Below are positions 1 through 7,231 of a stretch of 64,000 bases of DNA, in pieces (position 1 is the first letter of the stretch; each line of letters begins with the position of its first letter). The notes under the pieces were generated by a model. It made no database searches. It was not told the origin of the DNA and worked only from the letters and a program-made list of their open reading frames with translations. Made by a program: the position numbers and the translations under genes. The stretch comes from Candidatus Gastranaerophilales bacterium (GTDB lineage Bacteria > Cyanobacteriota > Vampirovibrionia > Gastranaerophilales > Gastranaerophilaceae): assembly GCA_944325635.1 (NCBI GenBank), contig CALVBD010000001.1:124001-188000 (forward strand), written 5' to 3'.

Positions 1-566
1 CGTTTGATGCTATAAAAAACGGTGGCATAAATCCGTCTCCATTCTGTATAACACCATAACCATTATTGACTGGAGTATTACCTTTTATTTCGTAATACTT
101 GCAAATTTTTTCTTTCGAACCGGCTTCACAATATTTTGCACCTTTAAATTGCTCAAACAGTTTTTTGGTTAAATCTTCTTTAGTGCTATTTAAGTCAGAA
201 ATACAACTTATATCGGAACAGTCATGTTTTGCCGCATACATTTTCAATGCATTCTGAAGTTCTGAATAAGTCTTTTTTACCTGAACTACAAGAACCTTTT
301 CCTGATATTTGGCAACAAGTGTTGGCAGTGTCATTGCTGCAATTATACCGATAATTCCCAGCGTAATTAGAACCTCAGCTAATGTAAAACCGTTTACTTT
401 ATTCCTAAATATAAAAGCGTTCCCAATGGAAAACGACTTGAAAAAAGCCGTGCGCTCATTAAATAGCCGTGAAAATAATTTCTTAAAAATTCGTTCTTGA
501 GTAGCGTTCTGACTAAGGAAGCCCCCCCCCCCTTGTTTGTAATTCAATTATATCAAGGGTTTTCAT
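1..566 (-). CDS. Prepilin-like protein (type IV pilin/pseudopilin), 3'-truncated by the window, with a G11 tract near its start
   Basis: The minus frame encodes a type III-like prepilin signal, GFTLAEVLITLGIIGIIAAM, followed by a soluble domain with several Cys (HDCSDISC, KYCEAG, KICKYY). Prepilin peptidase should cut after the Gly; the product would act in a type IV pilus or type II secretion pseudopilus. The best start is the ATG at 566, with an AGGAG-type SD about 7 nt upstream. It enters a run of 11 G (522-532) and then hits TAG at once (Leu-Pro-stop). With 10 or 13 G it would read straight into the pilin with an unusually long pre-signal leader (about 55 aa). The only in-frame start at G11 is a TTG at 547 without an SD. 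So the gene as given looks switched OFF or weakly expressed. The C-terminus lies outside the window. Confidence 0.75.
522..532. repeat. 11-base homopolymer (C on +, G in the pilin sense strand)
   Basis: Eleven consecutive C on the plus strand. In the sense strand of the pilin it follows codon 11 of the ATG-started frame and is followed by CTTC. Tracts of this length are prone to slipped-strand mispairing, and a change of one base toggles the pilin frame. Confidence 0.85.
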
Positions 567-600
567 GCGTTATCTCCTTTCTTTTTATTTATCTTTAATC

Positions 601-629
601 TTTATAACATTTTTCTACATCTAGTGCAA
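601..629 (-). promoter_or_regulatory. Promoter of the prepilin gene
   Basis: On the minus strand: TTGCAC, a 17-nt spacer, TATAAA, about 35 nt before the ATG at 566. The rest of the 567-870 gap holds the divergent promoter of the next gene and an imperfect inverted repeat (AAATTTCG/CGAAATTT around 713-744); I see no gene in it. Confidence 0.5.
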
Positions 630-806
630 CTTTGTATCTAATCAATTGTCGCTACTTAAAATTTTTGCGATAACGGCTAATCTAGTATCATCGCTTTTCA
701 AACGCCACTCAAAAATTTCGTTCACATGGCTTACCTCGAAATTTTTTTGACGAGCATAAACTAAATTTTCTCTGACAGGTTTATATTAAGTTTTATGTCT
801 TTTTGC

Positions 807-835
807 TTCACATAATTTTAAGTTTGAAGTATTAT
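807..835 (+). promoter_or_regulatory. Promoter of the 871-3392 operon
   Basis: TTCACA, 17-nt spacer, TATTAT, predicted start of transcription near 842, followed by a good SD (AAAGGGGAG at 851-859) before the ATG at 871. Confidence 0.5.
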
Positions 836-870
836 GTAAGTAGTAAATACAAAAGGGGAGATTCTCTAAA

Positions 871-1938
871 ATGACACAAAACAATGACAAAGTAATCGGT
901 ATTCCGCGGGCAATGTCTTTTTATCATAATTATCCGTTCTATTACGGTTTTTTTACCGCGCTCGGAATTAAAATTGTTTTGTCTGACGTGACGACAAAAC
1001 AGACGCTTTCTGCAGGTTCTGCGCTTGTTGTCACTGAAACCTGCCTCCCTATTAAGATATACGTCGGGCATGTTCTTAATCTTCTTGATAAGGGCATTGA
1101 TAAAATTTTTGTACCGTCAATACAATCTATTGATTATAAAATCTACAACTGCTCTAAAATCCGCGGTCTGCCGGATTTAATCAGAAATGTTGTAAAAAAA
1201 GATTTTACGCTTGTTGAGGCTACTCTTGATAAATCAGAAAAAAATCAAGGGCTTTATGAATTCTTAAAAGAAGCTGTTGCACCTTTTGGTATTACTGATG
1301 AAAAACAAATTAAAGAAGCTTCAAAGGCCGGTTGGAGAACTTATAATAACTTCCATATCATGTCTAAATCAGGCATGAGCTATAAAAAAGCCATGAACTA
1401 TGCGCTTCAAGGTAAAGTGTTTATTGAAAATGATACAAAAGAATATCCGATATCAATAGCACTTGTGGCTCATGGTTATAATATCTATGATGATCGAGCA
1501 TCTATGAAGATTATTGATAAACTTGAAAGCATGGATGTTAAAGTCCACACTTCACTCCAGCTTTCAACCGAACAGATGATGGAAGGTATTAACGCTCTCG
1601 GAGAAAAATTATACTGGGCAAACGAGTTTGAAATGACTGGTACTGCAGGTCATTATCTGAAAGATAATAAAATTGACGGTATAATTGCCCTAAATGCATT
1701 TGGCTGCGGGCCTGATTCTTTAATGGTAGAAAGAATTACTAGGAAGGCAAAGCAGTTCGGCAAACCTGTCCTTCACTTGACAGTTGATGAACAAACCGGT
1801 GAAGCAGGCTTTATTACCAGACTGGAAGCCTTTGTAGATATGTTATTCCGTAAAAAACGCGCTACAATTATAAATAAAATCGATTTTGAAGGAAGAAGCG
1901 AATATATTCCAAATACTAACTTTATTGAAACTAAATGA
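871..1938 (+). CDS. Acyl-CoA dehydratase activase-related protein (DUF2229 / HgdB-like)
   Basis: A 355-aa protein beginning with the IGIPRAMSFYHNYPFY type of opening seen in DUF2229 proteins. It has ETCLPIKIYVGHV near residues 56-68 and FVPSIQSIDYKIYNCSKIRG near 80-100, Cys-containing segments that in this family may bind an Fe-S cluster. The C-terminal GFITRLEAFVDML also fits. Relatives form part of, or sit beside, activases of 2-hydroxyacyl-CoA dehydratases; the precise substrate is unknown. This copy lacks the ASKHA ATPase half found in large fused versions. Strong SD. It overlaps the antiporter gene by 4 nt (ATGA), so the two are translated together. Confidence 0.7.
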   Translation: MTQNNDKVIGIPRAMSFYHNYPFYYGFFTALGIKIVLSDVTTKQTLSAGSALVVTETCLPIKIYVGHVLNLLDKGIDKIFVPSIQSIDYKIYNCSKIRGLPDLIRNVVKKDFTLVEATLDKSEKNQGLYEFLKEAVAPFGITDEKQIKEASKAGWRTYNNFHIMSKSGMSYKKAMNYALQGKVFIENDTKEYPISIALVAHGYNIYDDRASMKIIDKLESMDVKVHTSLQLSTEQMMEGINALGEKLYWANEFEMTGTAGHYLKDNKIDGIIALNAFGCGPDSLMVERITRKAKQFGKPVLHLTVDEQTGEAGFITRLEAFVDMLFRKKRATIINKIDFEGRSEYIPNTNFIETK

Positions 1939-3392
1939 TTATTAATGAAATTTTACTGATTGCAGCGATATTACTTTTTAGTGCGATAATTTTTAACAAA
2001 ATCGGCGGTAAGTTTGGTGTTCCTTCTTTAATAATTTTTATTTTTGTCGGAATTCTTGCAGGGTCTGACGGTATTCTAGGAATTTACTTTGAAGATTATA
2101 TGCTTGCGCAATTCGTTGGAATTGTCGCAATTTCTTATATTTTATTTATGGGCGGGCTCAGTGTTGACATAGATGAATTGAAACCTGTTGTCACTGAGGG
2201 TGCTGTGCTTGCAACACTTGGTGTTTTTGTTACAGGTCTTATTACTGGAGTTTGCAGCTATTATCTGCTGCATCTTTCTTTCCTTGAATGCATGCTGCTT
2301 GGCGGAATTGTGTCTTCTACTGACGCAGCAGCTGTATTCGGAGTTCTTCGCTCAAAAAGCATAAGCCTCGGGTATAACCTGAAACCGCTATTGGAATTTG
2401 AGTCTGGAAGTAACGACCCTATGGCCGTTTTTCTCACTCTTGGAATTATTGGACTTATTCTTGGACAGATAAATTTTGCAGGTTTGTTTTTTGATTTCTT
2501 TAAACAGATGCTTCTTGGTATTGTGTTCGGCTTACTGATTGCAAAGGGTACTGCTTTTATTATAAATAAAATTAAGTTGGAATATGACAGCCTATATGTT
2601 GTTATAACGCTGGCTTCTGTCCTTTTTACTTATTCTTTTATAAGCATCATTGGCGGAAACGGCTTTATCGGTGTTTATATTTGCGGACTAGCTATGGCTT
2701 CAATGAGATTTGTAAACAAGAAAACTCTGGTTAAATTCCATGACGCTGTTGCCTGGCTTATGCAGATTGTAATGTTTTTGATATTAGGTCTGCTTGTGAA
2801 TTTTAAGGACGGGTTTGCATATACCGGACAGGCTCTGCTTATAGCTTTGATTTTAACCTTTATTGCACGCCCTATTGCGGTGTTCTTGACTACTTTGCCT
2901 TTTAAAAGAGGTTTTAAAGAAAAACTAATGATTTCATGGGTAGGTTTAAGAGGTGCTGCGCCTATTGTTCTTGCAACCTTTCCGCTGACAGCAGATATTC
3001 CGCATGCTATGGAAATTTTTAATATCGTATTTTTTGTTGTTATAATTTCAGTTCTCTTACAAGGCACAACAATTCCTTATATTGCAAAACTTCTTAATGT
3101 TGATGCGCCATTGGAGGTTAATCATGAGTCTGTAATTGATTATGATGCAAAAGATACAAATAACCAAATGTTAGAATTTATTGTCCCAGAGAACTCTAAA
3201 GCTGCTGGTATGCAAATTTATGAATTAAATTTGCCAAAAGGTGCTTTAGTCAGTCTTATTTATAAAAAAGGCGAATATATAGTTCCGACAGGGAGTACGG
3301 AAATATCTGCTTGTGACGTTTTGTTTGTTCTTATGGATAAAACTAAAGAGGATGAAGTCCGCTCAATACTCTGTACGGAAAAACAAGCTTAG
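1935..3392 (+). CDS. CPA-family K+(Na+)/H+ antiporter with C-terminal RCK_C domain (NhaP2/CvrA-like)
   Basis: A 485-aa inner-membrane protein with about 12 hydrophobic segments over residues 1-385. STDAAAVFGVL (about 129-139) and ESGSNDPMAVFL (about 156-167) match the antiporter core with its acidic transport residues. Residues about 405-485, with LPKGALVSLIYKKGEYIVPTG, look like a TrkA-C (RCK_C) domain, which gates related potassium/proton antiporters by ligand binding. Expected role: cation efflux and pH or volume homeostasis. Co-transcribed with the upstream gene (4-nt overlap) and closed by a terminator at 3399. Confidence 0.85.
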   Translation: MIINEILLIAAILLFSAIIFNKIGGKFGVPSLIIFIFVGILAGSDGILGIYFEDYMLAQFVGIVAISYILFMGGLSVDIDELKPVVTEGAVLATLGVFVTGLITGVCSYYLLHLSFLECMLLGGIVSSTDAAAVFGVLRSKSISLGYNLKPLLEFESGSNDPMAVFLTLGIIGLILGQINFAGLFFDFFKQMLLGIVFGLLIAKGTAFIINKIKLEYDSLYVVITLASVLFTYSFISIIGGNGFIGVYICGLAMASMRFVNKKTLVKFHDAVAWLMQIVMFLILGLLVNFKDGFAYTGQALLIALILTFIARPIAVFLTTLPFKRGFKEKLMISWVGLRGAAPIVLATFPLTADIPHAMEIFNIVFFVVIISVLLQGTTIPYIAKLLNVDAPLEVNHESVIDYDAKDTNNQMLEFIVPENSKAAGMQIYELNLPKGALVSLIYKKGEYIVPTGSTEISACDVLFVLMDKTKEDEVRSILCTEKQA

Positions 3393-3398
3393 TATGTC

Positions 3399-3430
3399 AA
3401 AAGCCCGATAGTTCAATCTATCGGGCTTTA
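3399..3430 (+). terminator. Rho-independent terminator, probably bidirectional
   Basis: Perfect 11-bp stem (AAAGCCCGATA / TATCGGGCTTT) with an 8-nt loop, lying between the antiporter stop and the convergent rpsU stop. A-rich and T-rich flanks allow use on both strands. Confidence 0.8.
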
Positions 3431-3449
3431 AGTTATTACTCTTAAAGTC

Positions 3450-3623
3450 TTACACTTTTCTTTTTCGAGCAGCTTCAGACTTACGTTTTCTTTTTACGCT
3501 AGGTTTTTCGTATCTTTCGCGTTTTTTTACTTCGGAAAGGATACCAGCTTTTTGAATCTTTTTCTTAAAACGTCTTAAAGCGCTTTCAATAGATTCATTT
3601 TCGCCAACTTTAACTTCTGCCAT
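3450..3623 (-). CDS. rpsU: Small ribosomal subunit protein bS21
   Basis: A 57-aa, very basic protein beginning [20 protein letters not shown] and ending in a Lys/Arg-rich tail (SEAARKRKV). Both the length and the [13 protein letters not shown] signature are those of bS21, which binds the 30S platform near the anti-SD region of 16S rRNA and helps initiation. The SD (AAGGTGGTG) lies about 6-8 nt upstream of the ATG. It is monocistronic, between its own promoter and the terminator at 3399-3430. Confidence 0.93.
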   Translation of the reverse strand: MAEVKVGENESIESALRRFKKKIQKAGILSEVKKRERYEKPSVKRKRKSEAARKRKV

Positions 3624-3668
3624 TTATATTTCACCACCTTTCCGTGTCTTGTATAAGCTTGTATTCTA

Positions 3669-3696
3669 ATTATAACTTAAAATTTTAAAATTTCAA
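3669..3696 (-). promoter_or_regulatory. Promoter of rpsU
   Basis: Minus strand: TTGAAA, 16-nt spacer, consensus TATAAT, about 45 nt upstream of the rpsU start. Confidence 0.5.
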
Positions 3697-3796
3697 GTAT
3701 AATGTTTTTTGTTATGCTTTTAGTTTTCCAGGCTTGTGTCAAACCTGATACTAGATAAAAAAATGCGGCAAAGAGTTCGAAATTGTGTCAGATAAT

Positions 3797-3830
3797 AAAA
3801 AAGAGTTAATCTTTTGATTAACTCTTTTTT
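3797..3830 (-). terminator. Terminator of the 45-aa gene
   Basis: AAAAAAGAGTTAAT / ATTAACTCTTTTTT, a stem of about 12 bp with a CTTTTG loop and T-runs on both sides. It lies just downstream of the small minus-strand gene. Confidence 0.7.
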
Positions 3831-3852
3831 AGGTTTTAAATTTTACTACTCT

Positions 3853-3990
3853 CTATTCAAAATCTGTTTTGGAGATGAATACCAAAAATTCATCAAACAT
3901 TTTTTGAATCGGAACTTCCATAGAAACTAAAGACAAATCTTGCATGCAGATTTCGCTCATAACTTCGCATTCTGGGGTTTTTGTAATCAT
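3853..3990 (-). CDS. Small hypothetical protein (45 aa)
   Basis: Starts MITKTPECEVMSEICMQDLS and ends with MFDEFLVFISKTDFE. The evidence for a real gene is a good SD (AGGAG, about 8 nt before the ATG) and an intrinsic terminator immediately downstream. The product is acidic, has two Cys and no signal peptide. I do not recognise a family. In size and layout (short acidic ORF, own SD, own terminator) it resembles the 53-aa gene at 62940, although the sequences are not clearly related. Confidence 0.5.
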   Translation of the reverse strand: MITKTPECEVMSEICMQDLSLVSMEVPIQKMFDEFLVFISKTDFE

Positions 3991-4217
3991 AAATAATACT
4001 CCTATTCAGTTTTTTCCGTCTTACAAATAGTATATCGGATATATATCCTAAAACTTTAATGAAATTTTTAGGTAATTTCTAAAAGTCTTGTAAATAATGC
4101 ATTGTAGCTGAAATTTTTAGTTTAACATTTTGTTACAAAAAAAATTATCAGACTACTGGCGCATTTTACGTGCTTGTGTTAAGATATATTTTGTTAAAAT
4201 TAAAAGGAGACACGACA

Positions 4218-4751
4218 ATAGCTAACGATAACAGACAAAAGGACAAAGATAAAACTATTATGAACGAACGTATTCGTTCAAAGGAAGTAAGATTAATTGA
4301 TGTAAACGGTGAAAACAGAGGTGTTATAGAAACCTCAAAAGCCTTAAAAATGGCATATGATGCTGATTTGGATCTGGTTTTAATAAGCCCTAACCAGGAG
4401 CCTCCTGTTGCAAAGATTTTAAATTACGGTAAATATAAATACGAACTTGAAAAGAAAGCCAAAGAAGCTAAGAAAAAACAGCATACAGTTGATGTAAAAG
4501 AAGTAAAAATTCGTTATAAAATAGATACACATGATTACCTGGTAAGAATTAAAAGTATCCAGAAATTTATTTCCCAAGGAAATAAAGTAAAAGTTGTAAT
4601 CATGATGCGCGGGCGTGAAATGCAGCATTCAAATCTTGCCTTTGACCTTGCAAACAGATTTATCGAAGATTTAAAAGATCAGCCGCTGGTAGTTGAGAAA
4701 AAGCCTCAATTAGAGGGGCGTAACGTGACTTTGTATTTCGGTCCCCAATAA
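4218..4751 (+). CDS. infC: Translation initiation factor IF-3, probable AUA start
   Basis: The core is unmistakable IF-3: NERIRSKEVRLIDVNGENRG, then PPVAKILNYGKYKYE, then RGREMQHSNLAFDL and LEGRNVTLYFGP. IF-3 binds the 30S subunit, blocks 70S formation and discriminates against non-canonical start codons. The only well-placed SD (AAGGAG near 4203-4208) is followed 9 nt later by ATA (4218-4220). The next ATG (4260) lies about 17 nt beyond any purine-rich stretch, and an upstream GTG at 4170 has no SD. E. coli infC uses AUU and is autoregulated through it, so a rare AUA start fits the same logic. If 4260 were the start, the protein would lose 14 residues. Confidence 0.88.
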   Translation: MANDNRQKDKDKTIMNERIRSKEVRLIDVNGENRGVIETSKALKMAYDADLDLVLISPNQEPPVAKILNYGKYKYELEKKAKEAKKKQHTVDVKEVKIRYKIDTHDYLVRIKSIQKFISQGNKVKVVIMMRGREMQHSNLAFDLANRFIEDLKDQPLVVEKKPQLEGRNVTLYFGPQ

Positions 4752-4757
4752 AAGTTC

Positions 4758-4785
4758 TTGACTTGAAATCTTTAGCAAGTATAAT
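4758..4785 (+). promoter_or_regulatory. Promoter of tRNA-Phe (or of its leader transcript)
   Basis: TTGACT, 16-nt spacer, consensus TATAAT, immediately after the infC stop; predicted start near 4792, about 165 nt upstream of the mature tRNA. Confidence 0.6.
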
Positions 4786-4791
4786 AAAAAA

Positions 4792-4955
4792 CGTGCCCGT
4801 AAGGTGCATGATTGACAGAAGAATAGAAATACTCAGTTTGAGTGAAGTTAATTTTAGAAATAGAAATCCTTTAGCTCCTTAGTGGAGTAAAGCGAAACGG
4901 AGTTAATAATAAGTAGAGCTTGCTCTACCAACTCCAATAAGTTGAAAATAGAAAT
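4792..4955 (+). other. Structured leader between the promoter and tRNA-Phe
   Basis: No gene seen. The stretch holds CTCCTTAGTGGAG (near 4876), and a nested hairpin near 4901-4936 in which GTAGAGC/GCTCTAC is enclosed by GGAGTT/AACTCC. It may be just a processed 5' leader of the pre-tRNA, or a small RNA of its own. Confidence 0.35.
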
Positions 4956-5028
4956 GCCGCGTTAGCTCAGTTGGTAGAGCAAGGGACTGAAAATCCCTGT
5001 GTCCTTGGTTCGATTCCGAGACGCGGCA
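4956..5028 (+). tRNA. tRNA-Phe (anticodon GAA)
   Basis: A 73-nt cloverleaf: acceptor GCCGCGT/ACGCGGC, D-arm TAGCTCAGTTGGTAGAGCA, anticodon stem GGGA-CTGAAAA-TCCC giving GAA, T-arm CTTGG-TTCGATT-CCGAG, discriminator A. The CCA end is not encoded. A T-run follows directly and may terminate the transcript. Confidence 0.95.
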
Positions 5029-5066
5029 TTTTTTATATGAAAAATTTTTTGAAATAATTCATTCCT

Positions 5067-6116
5067 TTACCCCATATACTCTTTAATTTGGTTAATCGTA
5101 AACCGGATTATATCTTGGTTATCATAATAGGTTTTATACCATTCAACTGTTCTTTCTATAGCAGTATCTGCAGTATATTGGGGTTTCCATTTCAGTGTAT
5201 TTTTCGCCTTATTAATATCTAACATTAAAAGTTTTGCCTCATGCAATTTTGTGTCTGGCTTTATAACGATATTTCCTTTACCATAGCAAGTTATAATTTT
5301 CTGCACAATGTTTTCTACGGTCAATACAGAATCCATTTCCGGACCGAAATTAAAACCGCTGGCAAATTCTTTGTTCCCTTCTAATAATTTTTCTCCAAGA
5401 GATAAATAACCAGATAGCGGTTCTAATACGTGCTGCCATGGGCGTATTGAATGAGGACTTCTGATTACTATATCTTCATTAGTTTGTATTGCTTTGATGC
5501 AGTCAGGTATAAGTCTGTCCTGAGACCAGTCGCCTCCGCCGATGACGTTTCCGGCTCGAGCTGTAGCAAGTAAGTATCCACTATCTGTTAAAAATGAATT
5601 CCTGTATGAAGCTGAAAGTATTTCAGAACATGCTTTTGATGATGAATACATATCGTATCCGCCCATTTTATCGTCTTCTTTATATGCATAATTTGCTTCA
5701 ATATTTTCGTAGCATTTGTCTGTCGTAATATTTATAAAAGCTCTTACTGAATCGCATTTCCTTGCAGCCTCTAAAACATTTAATGTACCTATTACATTTG
5801 TTTCATAAGTTTTAACAGGTTCTATATATGATAACCTGACCAATGGCTGCGCCGCAAGATGAAAAATAATGTCAGGTTGAAAATCAAAGATAGCCTTATT
5901 TAGTGTATCTTTATCTAAAATATCTCCTATTTGGCTATCTAACATATCTTTTAGAGAAAAAATATTATACATTGCAGGTGTTGTCGCAGGAGGTAGCGCA
6001 TATCCTTTTACATTAGCTCCGAGAAGAGTCAACCATAACGAAAGCCATGAACCTTTAAATCCGGTATGGCCGGTTATAAATACTCTCTTACCTTTATATG
6101 TATCTATTTTAAACAT
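5067..6116 (-). CDS. rfbG: CDP-glucose 4,6-dehydratase
   Basis: A 349-aa extended SDR enzyme. ITGHTGFKGSWLSLWL (residues 14-29) is the NAD-binding glycine motif in the form typical of RfbG. FHLAAQPLVRLSY, INITTDKCYEN and the catalytic YSSSK follow. It converts CDP-D-glucose to CDP-4-keto-6-deoxyglucose, the branch point of CDP-dideoxyhexoses and branched 6-deoxyhexoses. It overlaps rfbF by 8 nt, so the two form the usual RfbF-RfbG pair. It is the last gene of the 13981-to-5067 minus-strand operon. No rfbH-type dehydratase is present in the window. Confidence 0.92.
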   Translation of the reverse strand: MFKIDTYKGKRVFITGHTGFKGSWLSLWLTLLGANVKGYALPPATTPAMYNIFSLKDMLDSQIGDILDKDTLNKAIFDFQPDIIFHLAAQPLVRLSYIEPVKTYETNVIGTLNVLEAARKCDSVRAFINITTDKCYENIEANYAYKEDDKMGGYDMYSSSKACSEILSASYRNSFLTDSGYLLATARAGNVIGGGDWSQDRLIPDCIKAIQTNEDIVIRSPHSIRPWQHVLEPLSGYLSLGEKLLEGNKEFASGFNFGPEMDSVLTVENIVQKIITCYGKGNIVIKPDTKLHEAKLLMLDINKAKNTLKWKPQYTADTAIERTVEWYKTYYDNQDIIRFTINQIKEYMG

Positions 6117-6903
6117 TTACGAATTTATCCTTCCATATTGCCCAAGGAGCTTGTTCTTTTGCCCACATTTCAGTTAATTCTTTTTTGTCTTTAAGTGTGT
6201 CCATGGGGCGCCAGAAACCTCTGTGCTTATATGCATTTAATTTATGATCTGTTGCTAAATTTTCGAGAGGTTCTCGCTCAAATACACAGTTTGTATCATC
6301 TTTTAAATAATTAAACACTTCAGGTTCGCAGACAAAGAACCCCCCATTAATCCAGGCACCATCACCTTGTGGTTTTTCTTTAAACGATAAAATATTGCTG
6401 TTTGCGTCAATGTTTAACGCTCCGAACTTGCCCTTCGGCTGTACGGCAGTCATTGTAACAGTTTTCCCTGATTTTATATGGTGTTCAATAAGTTTATTTA
6501 TATTGATATCGGCAACCCCATCTCCATATGTAAGTAAAAATCTTTCATTTTTAAGATAATCTTTTGCCTTAGCAATTCTACCGCCAGTCATAGTGTCAGG
6601 TCCGGTATAAAGCATAGTAACACGCCAAGGCTCAGTTCTTGTTGTATGAAGTTCAACGGAATTTTTTGCTAAATCAACTGTAATATCTGAGTATCTAGTG
6701 TAATAGTTAATAAAATAATCTTTAATAACGTGTGATTTATAGCCGGTTAGTACAATAAAATCGTTGAAACCATAGTATGAATAAATTTTCATAATATGCC
6801 ATAAAATAGGGCGTCCTCCGATTTCGACCATAGGTTTTGGTTTTAGCTCTGTTTCTTCGGATAATCTTGTGCCTAAGCCGCCTGCTAATATAACTACTTT
6901 CAT
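6109..6903 (-). CDS. rfbF: Glucose-1-phosphate cytidylyltransferase
   Basis: A 264-aa nucleotidyltransferase. VVILAGGLGTRLSEETELKPKP (N-terminus) is the signature loop, with TYGDGVADIN for metal binding and WINGGFFVCEPEVF for sugar binding. It makes CDP-glucose from CTP and glucose-1-phosphate. The start chosen is the ATG at 6903, 7 nt after AAGGAG; the frame also opens at a GTG at 6918, but that overlaps the SD itself. It directly precedes rfbG. Confidence 0.92.
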   Translation of the reverse strand: MKVVILAGGLGTRLSEETELKPKPMVEIGGRPILWHIMKIYSYYGFNDFIVLTGYKSHVIKDYFINYYTRYSDITVDLAKNSVELHTTRTEPWRVTMLYTGPDTMTGGRIAKAKDYLKNERFLLTYGDGVADININKLIEHHIKSGKTVTMTAVQPKGKFGALNIDANSNILSFKEKPQGDGAWINGGFFVCEPEVFNYLKDDTNCVFEREPLENLATDHKLNAYKHRGFWRPMDTLKDKKELTEMWAKEQAPWAIWKDKFVNV

Positions 6904-6904
6904 T

Positions 6905-7231
6905 CTATACTCCTTCACGTTTTAAAGTTTTTATAGGTTTGGCAGGGTTTCCAGTAACAATGGTCCAAGGTGGAATATTGTCTCTAACTACAGACTTAGC
7001 TCCAATGATAATAAATACTCTGTCACCTATTTCAATTTCACCTTTATCGCTTTCAAATATAAAATTGCAATTAAGCATACAATCATTGCCTATGGTGACT
7101 TTATTTTTAGAATTTACATCAAATCGAAAATTAACATTACCTAATAAGATTGTATTGTCACCTATAATTATATGTTCAGGAATTTTGCATTTTTTTTGCT
7201 TTTTCTTTACAAGGTGTTTAAAGATTTTCAC
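6905..7231 (-). CDS. Short hexapeptide-repeat acyltransferase-like protein, internally shortened
   Basis: 108 aa. The N-terminal part (IPEHIIIGDNTILLGNVNF ... IGNDCMLNC ... IEIGDRVFI) and the C-terminal part (IIGAKSVVRDNIPPWTIVTG, GNPAKPIK) are those of left-handed beta-helix O-acetyltransferases. The middle turns that should lie between IGDRVFI and IIGAKSV, including the usual catalytic His, are absent. Family members are normally about 150-220 aa. The reading frame stays open, so this is either a clean in-frame deletion (likely inactive) or a minimal variant. It ends 1 nt before rfbF and touches the upstream glycosyltransferase. Confidence 0.6.
   Translation of the reverse strand: MKIFKHLVKKKQKKCKIPEHIIIGDNTILLGNVNFRFDVNSKNKVTIGNDCMLNCNFIFESDKGEIEIGDRVFIIIGAKSVVRDNIPPWTIVTGNPAKPIKTLKREGV

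Noticed and set aside
309-500. Open frame on the plus strand opposite the prepilin gene
   Set aside because: It is antisense to the pilin signal region, has no SD, and the minus frame gives a recognisable prepilin motif.
711-748. Inverted repeat AAATTTCG/CGAAATTT as a terminator
   Set aside because: The loop is 16 nt and the stem is AT-rich, and no gene ends nearby on either strand.
4170-4217. GTG start 48 nt upstream for infC
   Set aside because: No SD before it, and a strong SD lies inside this stretch ahead of the ATA at 4218.
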